DNA from: Lachnospiraceae bacterium
GTDB taxonomy: Bacteria > Bacillota > Clostridia > Lachnospirales > Lachnospiraceae
DNA: 64,000 nucleotides
Direction of reading: 5' to 3'
NCBI GenBank assembly: GCA_015057585.1
Contig: SVEF01000016.1
Coordinates: forward strand, 1-64,000
This document shows positions 18,577-27,810 of this stretch, one piece after another. Numbering within the stretch: position 1 is the stretch's first letter; each line of letters starts with the position of its first letter. The notes beneath the pieces are model-generated. The model ran no database searches and had not been told where the DNA came from. It saw only the letters and a program-made list of their open reading frames with translations. The position numbers were made by a program, and so were the translations under genes.

Positions 18577-20374
18577 GCTTCACACCGTCCTTTTCTTCTC
18601 CATGCTTTGCCCCTGTCAGCTGGGACTCGTGGATTTCTCTGTAAACCTCACAGGTGGAAAGCAGTTCATCATGCGTGCCGATTCCCGCTACATCACCGTC
18701 TTCCAATACAATAATCCGATCCGCATGCAGCACGGAGGCTGTCCGCTGCGACACAATAAACACTGTCATTTCTTCATCCAGTTTGCGGATGGCTGCACGA
18801 AGCGCTGCATCGGTTGCATAGTCAAGTGCCGACGCACTGTCATCCAAAATCAAAATTTCCGGCTTCTTTACCAGTGCTCTTGCAATGGTCAGTCTCTGCT
18901 TCTGTCCGCCGGATAAGTTTCTGCCGCCCTGCTGGACTTCAAAATCCAACTGTCCTTCTTTTTCCGACACAAAGTCCTTCGCCTGGGCAGATTCGAGTGC
19001 CTCCCAGATTTCCTCGTCGGTAGCATCTTCTTTTCCCCAGCAGATATTGTCACGGATGGTTCCCGCAAACAACATCGCTTTTTGCGGTACCATACCGATT
19101 TTTTCTATCAGTTTCTCCGGCTCATATGTCTTTACATCTCTTCCGTCTACCAGCACTCTTCCGCCGGTGGCATCGTAAAATCTCGGAATCATCTGTACTA
19201 ATGTCGATTTACCCGAGCCTGTACCTCCGATGATACCGATGGTCTCGCCCTGTTTTACTTCCAGATGCACATCACTCAATGAATCTGCACCTGCTCCCGG
19301 ATAACGTAGCGTTGCATGTTCAAAGACAACCTTGGCATCTTTTGTGATGGTGCTACATTGTTCTACATCAGTAGACCCGCTATTCTCCTGCAGTTCTGCA
19401 ATTGCTTCTTCCTCTGTATACACACGGATTCCTGCCGGAGTATCAAGCACTGCCTGAATACGGTTTCCGCAGGCCACTGCCTTTGTTACGGTAATAATCA
19501 GATTCGCCAGTTTTACCAGTTCCACCAAAATCTGCGACATATAATTTACCAGCGCAATCACCTCACCGCGGGTTAAAATCCCTTCGTCTACCTGCACCGC
19601 GCCGGTGTAAATAAGAACAATCGTTGCTACATTTACAATAATGTAAGTTATCGGATTCATCAGAGCAGAGATTTTTCCGACAAACAACTGTAACTGTGTC
19701 AGATTGTCATTGTATCCGTCAAACCGGTCCTGTTCTTCCTTTTCCCTGCAAAATGCCCGGATGACACGGACCCCGCTCAAATTTTCCCTGGTAATTCCAA
19801 GCACCCTGTCCAGCGCCGCCTGTACTTTTTTATACAGCGGAATGCTGATGAGCATAATACCAAATACCACAATGGAAAGAAGCGGAATCGTTACCACAAA
19901 AATAAGCGCGGCTTTTACATCTATGGTAAATGCCATAATCATGGCACCAAAGACAACAATCGGTGAACGTAAAAACAGTCGCAGTACCAGATTAACACCG
20001 GACTGTACCTGATTCATGTCACTGGTCAGACGGGTAATCAAAGTCGAAGTTCCTGCTTTATCTACCTGTGCATAATTCATCGACTGGATATGTTCAAATA
20101 ACACATGCTTAATTTTTGCAGTAAATCCGACAGCTGCTTTTGCCGAGAAAAACTGCGCCGTCACACTGGTCCCAAGACCAATCACTGCAAGCAGGACAAG
20201 TAAAAGTCCCATCTTAAGGATATACGGAATGTCCGCATTTTTGATGCCGGTATCCACAATTGCCGCCATAACAAGCGGAACAAACAGTTCAAAGGACGCT
20301 TCCAGCATCTTAAACAACGGCGCCAGTACCGTCTCCTTCTTATAATGTTTCATATATACGAGAAGCTTTTTCAT
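18569..20374 (-). CDS. ABC exporter half-transporter (first subunit)
   Basis: A 601-residue partner of the preceding half-transporter. The transmembrane domain covers about 1-330. Walker A is GGTGSGKST and the signature is LSGGQKQ. Walker B is ILILDDSASALD: the residue after the Walker B Asp is Asp rather than Glu, which is typical of the degenerate nucleotide site in heterodimeric exporters. The start overlaps the MATE stop by 4 nt. This gene and its neighbours form a four-gene exporter operon (DMT, MATE, ABC, ABC). Confidence 0.9.
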   Translation of the reverse strand: MKKLLVYMKHYKKETVLAPLFKMLEASFELFVPLVMAAIVDTGIKNADIPYILKMGLLLVLLAVIGLGTSVTAQFFSAKAAVGFTAKIKHVLFEHIQSMNYAQVDKAGTSTLITRLTSDMNQVQSGVNLVLRLFLRSPIVVFGAMIMAFTIDVKAALIFVVTIPLLSIVVFGIMLISIPLYKKVQAALDRVLGITRENLSGVRVIRAFCREKEEQDRFDGYNDNLTQLQLFVGKISALMNPITYIIVNVATIVLIYTGAVQVDEGILTRGEVIALVNYMSQILVELVKLANLIITVTKAVACGNRIQAVLDTPAGIRVYTEEEAIAELQENSGSTDVEQCSTITKDAKVVFEHATLRYPGAGADSLSDVHLEVKQGETIGIIGGTGSGKSTLVQMIPRFYDATGGRVLVDGRDVKTYEPEKLIEKIGMVPQKAMLFAGTIRDNICWGKEDATDEEIWEALESAQAKDFVSEKEGQLDFEVQQGGRNLSGGQKQRLTIARALVKKPEILILDDSASALDYATDAALRAAIRKLDEEMTVFIVSQRTASVLHADRIIVLEDGDVAGIGTHDELLSTCEVYREIHESQLTGAKHGEEKDGVKHE

Positions 20375-21741
20375 TCTGTCAATTCTCCTTTGCGCTTCTT
20401 AATAGCCATAATCACATAGTACCCGACGCCAAGTAACACTGCCGCACCGGCCCATGCAAGAATTTCTGCCCAGAAGATGCCGTCACTGCCAATAATTCCG
20501 GTAAGAAGTAATGCCGCCCCGGTCCTCATAAGAAATTCCAGAATACCGGATAACATCGGAATCAGCGTATTTCCCATTCCCTGCAATGCCGAACGGTAGG
20601 CATATAAAAGATATAAAAACGGCAATGCCAGACTCATAAAAATGAGATACCGGAATGCCACTTCTCCGGCGGCCGTCACTTCTTCCGGTGTACCGGATAA
20701 AAACAGACCGAGAATTGCATGTCCGAACAACAGCATACAAGCCGAGATTACCATGGATGTTACGACGGACAAAACCAGTGAAGCCACATGCCCGCGCTTT
20801 ACCCTGTCCATCCTGCGGGCACCGATATTTTGTCCTACATAGGTGGAAATTGCATAACCAAACGAGGTTGCCGCAATCTCAAGTACTCCGTAAAGTTTAT
20901 TGGTTGCCGTATATCCTGCGATAAACAGCACGCCAAACCCATTCACAACAAACTGTACAATCATACCGCCCACTGCAATAATCGCATTCTGGAATGCCAG
21001 TGGTACGGAAAGTTTTAAAAGCCGCCTGCACAATCTTGTCCCGATACGGAAATCTTCTTTTGACAGGACAATTCCCCCGGAACGTTTCAGTTCCCGGAAA
21101 CAATAAAGGGATGCCACCACCTGTGCAATCAGCGTAGCCACCGCGGCACCTGCCACACCAAACGGTAACACCATTACAAATAAAATATCCAGGACAATAT
21201 TGACAAACGATGCCACAATCATCGCATATAATGGCGTCTTTCCGTCTCCCATGGCACGAAGGGTCGCTGCAAGCACATTGTACGCCATCGTAATCGGAAT
21301 GCCGGTAAAGAAAATCCGTACATACATCATAGTCATCGGTAAAATTTCTGTCGGAGTATCCAGAAGATGCAGTACGGGAAGTGCCGACAGCTGAAATACC
21401 AAAAGCAGGATCACGGCACAAACCGCAGAAAGCGAAATCGCATTACCGATACTCTTTTTCAATTGTTCTTTATTCCCTGCACCGAATTCCTGTGCCATCG
21501 GAATGGAAAATCCCTGTGCCAGGCCGGATAACGCACCGATGCTCATCCAGTTCAGCCAGTCCGATGCTCCGACTGCTGCCAGCGCATCCACTCCTAAGCC
21601 TTTTCCGACCACCATCGTATCTACTACGGTATACATCTGCTGAAATACATTACCAAGCATTAGCGGAAGCGCAAACGTAAGCATCAGCCGGTATGGATTT
21701 CCCTCTGTCATAACCAATGTTTTGTTGTTCTTAAACTTCAT
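20371..21741 (-). CDS. MATE family efflux transporter
   Basis: A 456-residue, twelve-helix MATE (DinF/NorM-like) transporter exporting organic cations by Na+ or H+ antiport. The N-terminus MTEGNPYRLMLTFALPLMLGNVFQQMY and the internal duplicated segment (PLAFQNAIIAVGGMIVQ) are typical. It overlaps the downstream ABC gene by 4 nt and follows the DMT gene by 13 bp. Substrate unknown. Confidence 0.9.
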   Translation of the reverse strand: MKFKNNKTLVMTEGNPYRLMLTFALPLMLGNVFQQMYTVVDTMVVGKGLGVDALAAVGASDWLNWMSIGALSGLAQGFSIPMAQEFGAGNKEQLKKSIGNAISLSAVCAVILLLVFQLSALPVLHLLDTPTEILPMTMMYVRIFFTGIPITMAYNVLAATLRAMGDGKTPLYAMIVASFVNIVLDILFVMVLPFGVAGAAVATLIAQVVASLYCFRELKRSGGIVLSKEDFRIGTRLCRRLLKLSVPLAFQNAIIAVGGMIVQFVVNGFGVLFIAGYTATNKLYGVLEIAATSFGYAISTYVGQNIGARRMDRVKRGHVASLVLSVVTSMVISACMLLFGHAILGLFLSGTPEEVTAAGEVAFRYLIFMSLALPFLYLLYAYRSALQGMGNTLIPMLSGILEFLMRTGAALLLTGIIGSDGIFWAEILAWAGAAVLLGVGYYVIMAIKKRKGELTE

Positions 21742-21754
21742 CTTAACTCTCTCT

Positions 21755-22657
21755 TTAATCCTTACTTCTTTCTTCCCAGACAGCCTTACTCTTTTTACCC
21801 GGTAACTGTGCTAAAACAATAGCTACAAACATAAGCGCGCAACCAAACAATTCCCTGCCGGATAAAGTCTCCTTTAAAATGAGGAAACCGCCCAGCACGG
21901 AAAAACTGGATTCCAGACTTAAAATCAAAACCGCAAGTGTCGGATTATAGTTTTTCTGTCCCAGAATCTGAAGCGTATACCCGACACCGCTGGAAAGTAC
22001 GCCTGCGTAAAGAATCGACCACTTGGCATCCCAAAGTGCCGGCAATGCCGGCTCTTCTGTTGCAAACATCAGGATTAAGGACAATGCTCCTGCCACCAGA
22101 AACTGCACACAGGATAGCTGCACACCGTTCACCTTTGGAGCAAAATGGTCAATCACTAAAATATGTATGGAAAACAGCAGCGCAGACGCAAGCAAAAGCC
22201 AGTCGCCCGTTGCCACATGAAAACTGTCTCCCGTCATACAAAGTAAATACAGACCAATCAAAGAGCAACCGACTCCGATCCAGACGGTCACCCCACACTT
22301 TTTTCTAAAAAACAACCCAAGTACCGGAACAATCACGATATAAAGCGCTGTAAGAAACCCCGCCTTACCGACACTGGTTGTCATGATACCGACCTGCTGA
22401 AGATTCATTGCAAACGCAAGAATCAGGCCGCACAAGCCACCGCCAAGCAGTAAATCTTTATTTTTCCACGATTCTCCGTCTCCCTTTCCCCAATAGATAG
22501 CCACCGGAAGCAATACCAGCCCCCCGACCACACATCGTACTGCATTAAAGGTAAACGGCCCTACATACTCCATTCCGGCGCTTTGCGCAACAAAAGCAAA
22601 ACCCCAGATAATTGCTGCCGAAAACAGCATTACGGTGTTCTTTACACTGTGTTTCAT
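21755..22657 (-). CDS. DMT superfamily (EamA) transporter
   Basis: A 300-residue protein with ten hydrophobic segments and two EamA repeats (AIIWGFAFVAQSAGMEYVGP in the first, GYTLQILGQKNYNPTLAVLI in the second). These exporters carry amino acids, nucleobases or drugs. It is the first gene of the exporter operon and starts 124 bp from the convergently oriented end of the AraC gene's transcript region (both on the minus strand). Confidence 0.9.
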   Translation of the reverse strand: MKHSVKNTVMLFSAAIIWGFAFVAQSAGMEYVGPFTFNAVRCVVGGLVLLPVAIYWGKGDGESWKNKDLLLGGGLCGLILAFAMNLQQVGIMTTSVGKAGFLTALYIVIVPVLGLFFRKKCGVTVWIGVGCSLIGLYLLCMTGDSFHVATGDWLLLASALLFSIHILVIDHFAPKVNGVQLSCVQFLVAGALSLILMFATEEPALPALWDAKWSILYAGVLSSGVGYTLQILGQKNYNPTLAVLILSLESSFSVLGGFLILKETLSGRELFGCALMFVAIVLAQLPGKKSKAVWEERSKD

Positions 22658-22781
22658 TCACTTTCTCCTGACTCTCTTCTTTTCTAAACTCTCTCTTCTT
22701 TCGGCATAGATTCCATTTGTCCGTACCAAACATATAGTTTAGCATAAAAACTGTATTTTCTCAATTATTATTTCCTCATGT

Positions 22782-23672
22782 CTATTCATACGTTTCCTCA
22801 CGTTTCATATTCCTTCCGATGCGTCCGGTCGGTGTGGTTCCGAACCGTTTTGCATAGGCTCTGGTAAACGAAGAATAACTGGAAAATCCCGACCGAAAGC
22901 TGCTTTCTGTTGCACTGATTCCTTTCTTCATCAGTTCCCGCGCATGTAGCAGACGACGCTCGGTCAGATAATCATACACCGATTGTCCCGTCTCCTCCTT
23001 AAACTGCCGCATCATGTGGTATTTGCTGACATAAAAATGGTCTGAAAGTGTTTCAATTGTTATTTCCTCGCCAAGATGTTCCTCCAGATAACGCATCATT
23101 TCCCGGACTCTGGTGCTGTATGTCCTCCGTTCCTTTTCTTCGTTTGCCGCACAGTTTACCGCGCGCCCCAGTTCCACCAAAAGACGTAACAGCAGTCCTT
23201 TGCACGCAATTTCCGTTCCATACACTTCTTCCGCAAGTTCCTTCTCCAGTTTTTCGGTTAAGGCAAACAACCTTTCCCGTTCCTTTCCCTTGCTGCGAAG
23301 CACATGAGAAAAATTCGTATCGTTCCCATAAAAAATTTCTTCCAAAAGGCATCCTTCGGTTGAATTTTTCTTTAAAAACTCCGGTGAAATATAAAGAATC
23401 AGTCTCTCATACGGCGTTCCTTTTTCGAATTCCGGACGATGGACCTGCTTACTCCCAATCAGGACAATGTCCCCGGATTTTAAATTATAATGCGCCCCCT
23501 CAATCATGTACTCTCCCACGCCGGAACGCAAAAACAGCAGCTTATGAAAGTCATGGTAATGATACTCCACCTCGGTCCCCTGTACGTCGTTTAGATGGAA
23601 CAGGCGGAAATCCGAAAGAAGATATCCTCTCTTTTGGTACATTTTTTCTTCTTTCCCTGTTTTTTCTTTCAC
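22782..23672 (-). CDS. AraC family transcriptional regulator
   Basis: About 296 residues: an N-terminal cupin (YHYHDFHKLLFLRSGVGEYMI) for ligand sensing and a C-terminal double HTH (LSDHFYVSKYHMMRQFKEET and SSFRSGFSSYSSFTRAYAKR). The GTG at 23672 is preferred because GGAGG lies 4 nt upstream; an ATG at 23642 is the main alternative. It is divergent from the symporter gene at 23827 and upstream of the exporter operon; either could be its target. Confidence 0.85.
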   Translation of the reverse strand: MKEKTGKEEKMYQKRGYLLSDFRLFHLNDVQGTEVEYHYHDFHKLLFLRSGVGEYMIEGAHYNLKSGDIVLIGSKQVHRPEFEKGTPYERLILYISPEFLKKNSTEGCLLEEIFYGNDTNFSHVLRSKGKERERLFALTEKLEKELAEEVYGTEIACKGLLLRLLVELGRAVNCAANEEKERRTYSTRVREMMRYLEEHLGEEITIETLSDHFYVSKYHMMRQFKEETGQSVYDYLTERRLLHARELMKKGISATESSFRSGFSSYSSFTRAYAKRFGTTPTGRIGRNMKREETYE

Positions 23673-23826
23673 TTCTTCTCCTCCTTCAAACCGCACTATT
23701 TGCAATAATCATAGCATAATATCTGTTTATTTTGCAACTGTTGCTGTATAAAATAGGGTATAGAAGATAATGAGAATGGCTCTGCCCACAGGTTCTTTAA
23801 CCGGCAGGGCAGAATGGAGGCAGATT

Positions 23827-25059
23827 ATGAAAAAACTGATGAAAAATTATGGATTCCTGATTTGTATGTTACTTGGCATCCTTGGCGGATGCGTAGTCGG
23901 CTTTGCCGCTCCTTCCTTTGCGGCAAAATTAAAACCGCTCGGCACCATCTTTATCAACCTGATGTTCTGTGTCGTAGTTCCGATGGTATTTTGTTCCATT
24001 TCTTCTGCCATCGCAAACATGCAGAATGCGAAGCGCGCCGGAAAGATTATGGGCATTACGCTTGCTACATTTGCCGTAACCGCAGGTATTGCAGCAATCC
24101 TTATGTATCTGGTTGTTCGTCTGATTCCGGTAGTCACCGGTTCCTATACGGTAGAAGCCGGCGAAGTCGGCGAAACACTCGGTCTTGCCGATATGATTAT
24201 CAACTTTTTTACCAAACCTGACTTTATGGAACTTTGGAGCCGTAAAGCCATCCTTCCTCTGATTGTAGCCGCGATTTTATTTGGTTTCGGCATCCAGTTA
24301 AACGGAGGTCCGGAAACCTCCACGGCAAAACTTTTGAGTGATTTGACTAACTGCATTATGAAAACCGTAAAAATAATTACTTACTACGCGCCAATCGGCT
24401 TCTTTGGTTTCTTTGCAGATTTGGTTGCCACTTACGGCCCGGAACTGATTGGTGACTATGGAAGAACCTTAGGCATTTATTATCTCCTCTGTTTTGTTTA
24501 CCTGTTCACCGCATTCCCGATTTACGCTTACATCGGTGGCGGCAGACAGGGTGTAAAAGAAATGTTCCGACATATTTTCAAACCTGCAGCTGTTTCCTTC
24601 GGTACCTGCTCCTCTGTTGCCACAATTCCGACTAATATGGAAGCAGCCGAAGATACCGGCATATCGAAAGATGTTTCCGACATTGTCATGCCGCTCGGTG
24701 CGACCATGCACATGGATGGTTCCGCCATGTCAGCCATCATAAAAGTAGCCTTTTTATTTGGCATTTTCGGCATGGACTTTTCAACCGGCCGTGCCATTGC
24801 CGCCATTTTTGTAGCCATTATTTCTTCCGTTGCCATGTCCGGCATTCCGGGCGGAGGCGGTACCGGTGAACTTGCCCTTTGTACGATTTTCTTCCCGGAC
24901 CAGCTTGCCATCGCTTATCCGATTGCTCTTGCCCTCGGAAATTTAGTTGACCCACCTGCTACCATGTTAAACGCAGCCGGCGACTATGTAGTCAGTTTTA
25001 TCGTTTCCCGTTTCGTGGACGGAAAAGACTGGCTGAAGAAAAAATTTGAAAGCAAATAA
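23827..25059 (+). CDS. Dicarboxylate/amino acid:cation symporter (DAACS, GltP-like)
   Basis: A 410-residue SLC1-type symporter taking up glutamate, aspartate, serine or C4-dicarboxylates with Na+ or H+. The family signature is visible as MPLGATMHMDGSAMSAI, together with the Gly-rich SGIPGGGGTGE loop and a Ser-rich hairpin (SFGTCSSVATIPTNMEA). The ATG is set by GGAGG 7 nt upstream. It is divergent from the AraC gene and ends at a terminator shared with the pectate lyase. Confidence 0.9.
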   Translation: MKKLMKNYGFLICMLLGILGGCVVGFAAPSFAAKLKPLGTIFINLMFCVVVPMVFCSISSAIANMQNAKRAGKIMGITLATFAVTAGIAAILMYLVVRLIPVVTGSYTVEAGEVGETLGLADMIINFFTKPDFMELWSRKAILPLIVAAILFGFGIQLNGGPETSTAKLLSDLTNCIMKTVKIITYYAPIGFFGFFADLVATYGPELIGDYGRTLGIYYLLCFVYLFTAFPIYAYIGGGRQGVKEMFRHIFKPAAVSFGTCSSVATIPTNMEAAEDTGISKDVSDIVMPLGATMHMDGSAMSAIIKVAFLFGIFGMDFSTGRAIAAIFVAIISSVAMSGIPGGGGTGELALCTIFFPDQLAIAYPIALALGNLVDPPATMLNAAGDYVVSFIVSRFVDGKDWLKKKFESK

Positions 25060-25124
25060 TTTTTGTATGATTTTTTGTATTCCGGTAATACTTAGAGTGT
25101 GAATATTGTTCTCCAAATAAAGAT

Positions 25125-25157
25125 CAAGGCATCTGTCACACTCCGACAGATGCCTTG
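25125..25157. terminator. Bidirectional terminator, symporter / pectate lyase
   Basis: CAAGGCATCTGTC (25125-25137) pairs perfectly with GACAGATGCCTTG (25145-25157) around a 7-nt loop, with a T-run on the plus strand and an A-rich flank upstream. It lies between convergent stop codons. Confidence 0.9.
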
Positions 25158-25165
25158 GTTTTTTA

Positions 25166-27721
25166 TTATTCTTCCGTAACTATCATATAAAATAAGTTTG
25201 CCGTATCCGCTTTTGTAATCATATGACTCCCCGCCTTAAGTTCCAACGTCAGAATACCATGGGAGAACGTATGCTTCACTCCGTCTACCTTAATATTTTT
25301 GCTGCTTGCAAAATGAAATACCAGTGTCAGCGTTACAGGTTTAGACGTCGTAAACCTGATATTCGTGGAGGTTTCCACTTTTAAGCATCGGGATAAGGTG
25401 TGTCCGTCATATGACATTGTTCCCTTGCCTGCGGACAGATTGCCCGTAATATCAAAGAATTCACTGCTTTTTCCGTCTGTAGTGAAGTTATGTACATATA
25501 CTTTTTTAAGTTCCGGAGCCTTGGTAGGAGCCGGCGTTGCTGAAGGTGTAGGTGTATTGGTCGGCTTCGGTGTTGGTGTATTCGTTGCCGTCGGCTTCGG
25601 TGTGCTTGTTGGGATTGGCGTATTTGTGGCTGTCGGCTTTGGCGTGCTCGTTACTGTAGGCTTTGGCGTCACCGTAGGCACCGGTGATGAACTTCCTTCC
25701 GTTGTTACTTCCATATAAAACAAATTTGCCGTGTCGGCTTTTGTAACCGTGTGGCTCCCCGCTGCAAGTTCTAAGGTCAAAATACCATTCGAATACGTAT
25801 ATTTCACTCCGTTTACCTTTACATTGCTGCTATTTTCGGAATTGAATACCAGTATCAGGGTTGCAGGTGCTGTTGTTGTAAACTTAATCACGGTAGAGGT
25901 TTCCATCTTTAAACACCGTGTCAGGGTAAGTCCTCCATAGGACACCTTGCCTTTGCTTGTCGACAGATTTCCTGTGATATCAAAGAAACTGCTATCTTTC
26001 CCGTTTGCAGTAAAATCATGCACATAATTTGCTGACTGGACTGGCGTCTGAGTCGGAACCAGTGTCGGCGTAGCCACAGGCGCTGCCGTTGGTGCCTTCG
26101 TTGGTGCTGGCGTCACAGTATCAGAAGCAACCGTTCCGTTATATCCGCCGACTGCCAGTAACGAGGTCTTATAATTTACCAGCGCCGCCTTTAATGCGGT
26201 ATTCACCGAGGAAGACGTATTATCCGCAGCAGTAAATGTCCACTGAAAATCGCCACCGTTGACGCGTCCTGCATACGCCATAACCGACTGCTTTGCCTCT
26301 TCCGGGTTCTGCACCGTATAAGAATAAAAATCCGAAGCCGTGTCAAAGTTATTGTAAGTGGCTCCTCCGGCTGCTGCCTTCACGGAAGATGGCACTTTTT
26401 CCTCACGGGAAGACGCCACGTAAGCGTCAAAACTTTTGCTGTTATCCTGATAGGAAATAAAAGAAGAAGCACCTGTGATGACGTTATTATATGCCTTAAT
26501 CATCCCGCCGTTTTCTCCGGAGAAGGTTCCTTCACCCAGGGCGTCCGTCCCCTGTCTTGAAATCATCATCGGATACTTACAGTGTTCAAAGTAGTTCGCT
26601 TCCACAAAAATATCGGAATCCGTCGTCGAACCGATACCGTACTTTGCCACACCGTCATAATAGTTGTTATATACATGTACCGTAGCAACACGTACACGCG
26701 GATGACGGGAATCGGAATGGTCATACCAGTTGTGGTGATAGGTAATAAAATTCGAAGTGTCGCTGGCATTCGCCCCCTGGAGATTTGACTTTCCGGTATC
26801 CCAGAAGTGGTTATAGGAGTGGGTGACATACTTAGACTTTTTGGTGTCCAGTGCACCGTCGCCCTTTACCTGGTCCGCATCCGAACCGGCATGTCCGTAA
26901 AACAGGTCGCAGTTGTGCACCCAGATGTGGTCATTGTTCTGCTGAAGACCGATGTTATCACCCTCGGAACTATCCACATTCATAACTCCGATGTTTCGAA
27001 TTTCCACGTTGGAACAATTTTTCAAGCGGATGCCCCAACCGTTTGCCGTAGCATCTTCACCGATTCCTTCGAAGGTAAGACCAACATTGTTTCCTTTATT
27101 ATCAAGTAGCAAATCACCTTTATCCAATCCGGAAAAATCAGTAATGTTCCCAATCATACGGATGCACAACGGATACTTACCGTTCACATAAGCCGCGATC
27201 TCGCTCATAAGACTGTCTTTTGTCTCTTCCGTCAGATAAAATACCTTTGCGTTGCTCTTTAAGGAGCCATCTTCGTTGTACGCACCGGAAGATGTCCCGT
27301 TTACCCAGCCATAGCCTGCTCTTTCATGGGCAGAAACATTCACCACAGTCGTTGCCACCTTTGTCGAGCCGTCACTCATTACCGCTGCCACCTTTAAGGT
27401 ATATTCCCCCTTCGGAAGCCCCGGCACATCCACTCTCCAATAAGAGACATACTGACGGATAAGTTCCGTATCTACCTGCCGGTAAGCCGAATCCGGTTCG
27501 GCCGTTCCCTTTATGTAAGCCACATATCCCTTTGCGCCGTTTACCGGCTTCCACTCGGCATAAGCGCTCTCAAGCCATCCGGATGCTTCGGTAATGGTAA
27601 TAGTCATGCTGTCTGCCGCCATGACACGCACTTTAACTTCCGGTACGGCCAATGTCAGTACCATAACAAACGCCAATATGACTGTTAACACTTTCTTCCG
27701 GTTTTTGTACCCTGCTTTCAT
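25166..27721 (-). CDS. Secreted pectate lyase (PL1) with two C-terminal repeat domains
   Basis: An 851-residue extracellular enzyme cleaving polygalacturonate by beta-elimination. A signal peptide covers roughly residues 1-35. A short beta domain follows (to about 130) and then the PL1 parallel beta-helix, with the Ca/substrate segment WVHNCDLFYGHAG, DGALDTKKSKYVT and the catalytic RxPxxR motif RHPRVR. After the lyase come a Pro/Thr linker, a domain of about 105 residues starting YVHDFTANGKDSSFFDITGN, a long TPKPTATNTP-type linker, and a second copy starting YVHNFTTDGKSSEFFDITGN. The copies are strongly similar and probably bind carbohydrate or the cell surface; I do not recognise the family. 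Expression is under the promoter and cre-like site at 27741-27802. Confidence 0.92.
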   Translation of the reverse strand: MKAGYKNRKKVLTVILAFVMVLTLAVPEVKVRVMAADSMTITITEASGWLESAYAEWKPVNGAKGYVAYIKGTAEPDSAYRQVDTELIRQYVSYWRVDVPGLPKGEYTLKVAAVMSDGSTKVATTVVNVSAHERAGYGWVNGTSSGAYNEDGSLKSNAKVFYLTEETKDSLMSEIAAYVNGKYPLCIRMIGNITDFSGLDKGDLLLDNKGNNVGLTFEGIGEDATANGWGIRLKNCSNVEIRNIGVMNVDSSEGDNIGLQQNNDHIWVHNCDLFYGHAGSDADQVKGDGALDTKKSKYVTHSYNHFWDTGKSNLQGANASDTSNFITYHHNWYDHSDSRHPRVRVATVHVYNNYYDGVAKYGIGSTTDSDIFVEANYFEHCKYPMMISRQGTDALGEGTFSGENGGMIKAYNNVITGASSFISYQDNSKSFDAYVASSREEKVPSSVKAAAGGATYNNFDTASDFYSYTVQNPEEAKQSVMAYAGRVNGGDFQWTFTAADNTSSSVNTALKAALVNYKTSLLAVGGYNGTVASDTVTPAPTKAPTAAPVATPTLVPTQTPVQSANYVHDFTANGKDSSFFDITGNLSTSKGKVSYGGLTLTRCLKMETSTVIKFTTTAPATLILVFNSENSSNVKVNGVKYTYSNGILTLELAAGSHTVTKADTANLFYMEVTTEGSSSPVPTVTPKPTVTSTPKPTATNTPIPTSTPKPTATNTPTPKPTNTPTPSATPAPTKAPELKKVYVHNFTTDGKSSEFFDITGNLSAGKGTMSYDGHTLSRCLKVETSTNIRFTTSKPVTLTLVFHFASSKNIKVDGVKHTFSHGILTLELKAGSHMITKADTANLFYMIVTEE

Positions 27722-27740
27722 AAATACCTCCTGTATTTCC

Positions 27741-27762
27741 GAATTGTAAGCGCTTACAATTC
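27741..27762 (-). promoter_or_regulatory. 22-bp perfect palindrome, cre-like operator of the pectate lyase
   Basis: The core TTGTAAGCGCTTACAA is extended by three more symmetric bases on each side. It matches the Bacillus cre consensus TGWAARCGYTWNCW in full. It begins about 5 bp downstream of the predicted transcription start, a position where CcpA or another LacI-family protein would block transcription. Confidence 0.75.
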
Positions 27763-27773
27763 GATTTATCTTT

Positions 27774-27802
27774 ATTCTAGCAGATTTCCGGTATTATCAC
27801 AA
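27774..27802 (-). promoter_or_regulatory. Promoter of the pectate lyase gene
   Basis: On the minus strand TTGTGA (27802-27797) and TAGAAT (27779-27774) are separated by 17 bp. The predicted start near 27767 places the palindrome at 27741-27762 in the initially transcribed region. AGGAGG precedes the ATG at 27721. Confidence 0.7.
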
Positions 27803-27810
27803 CTGTTTTC

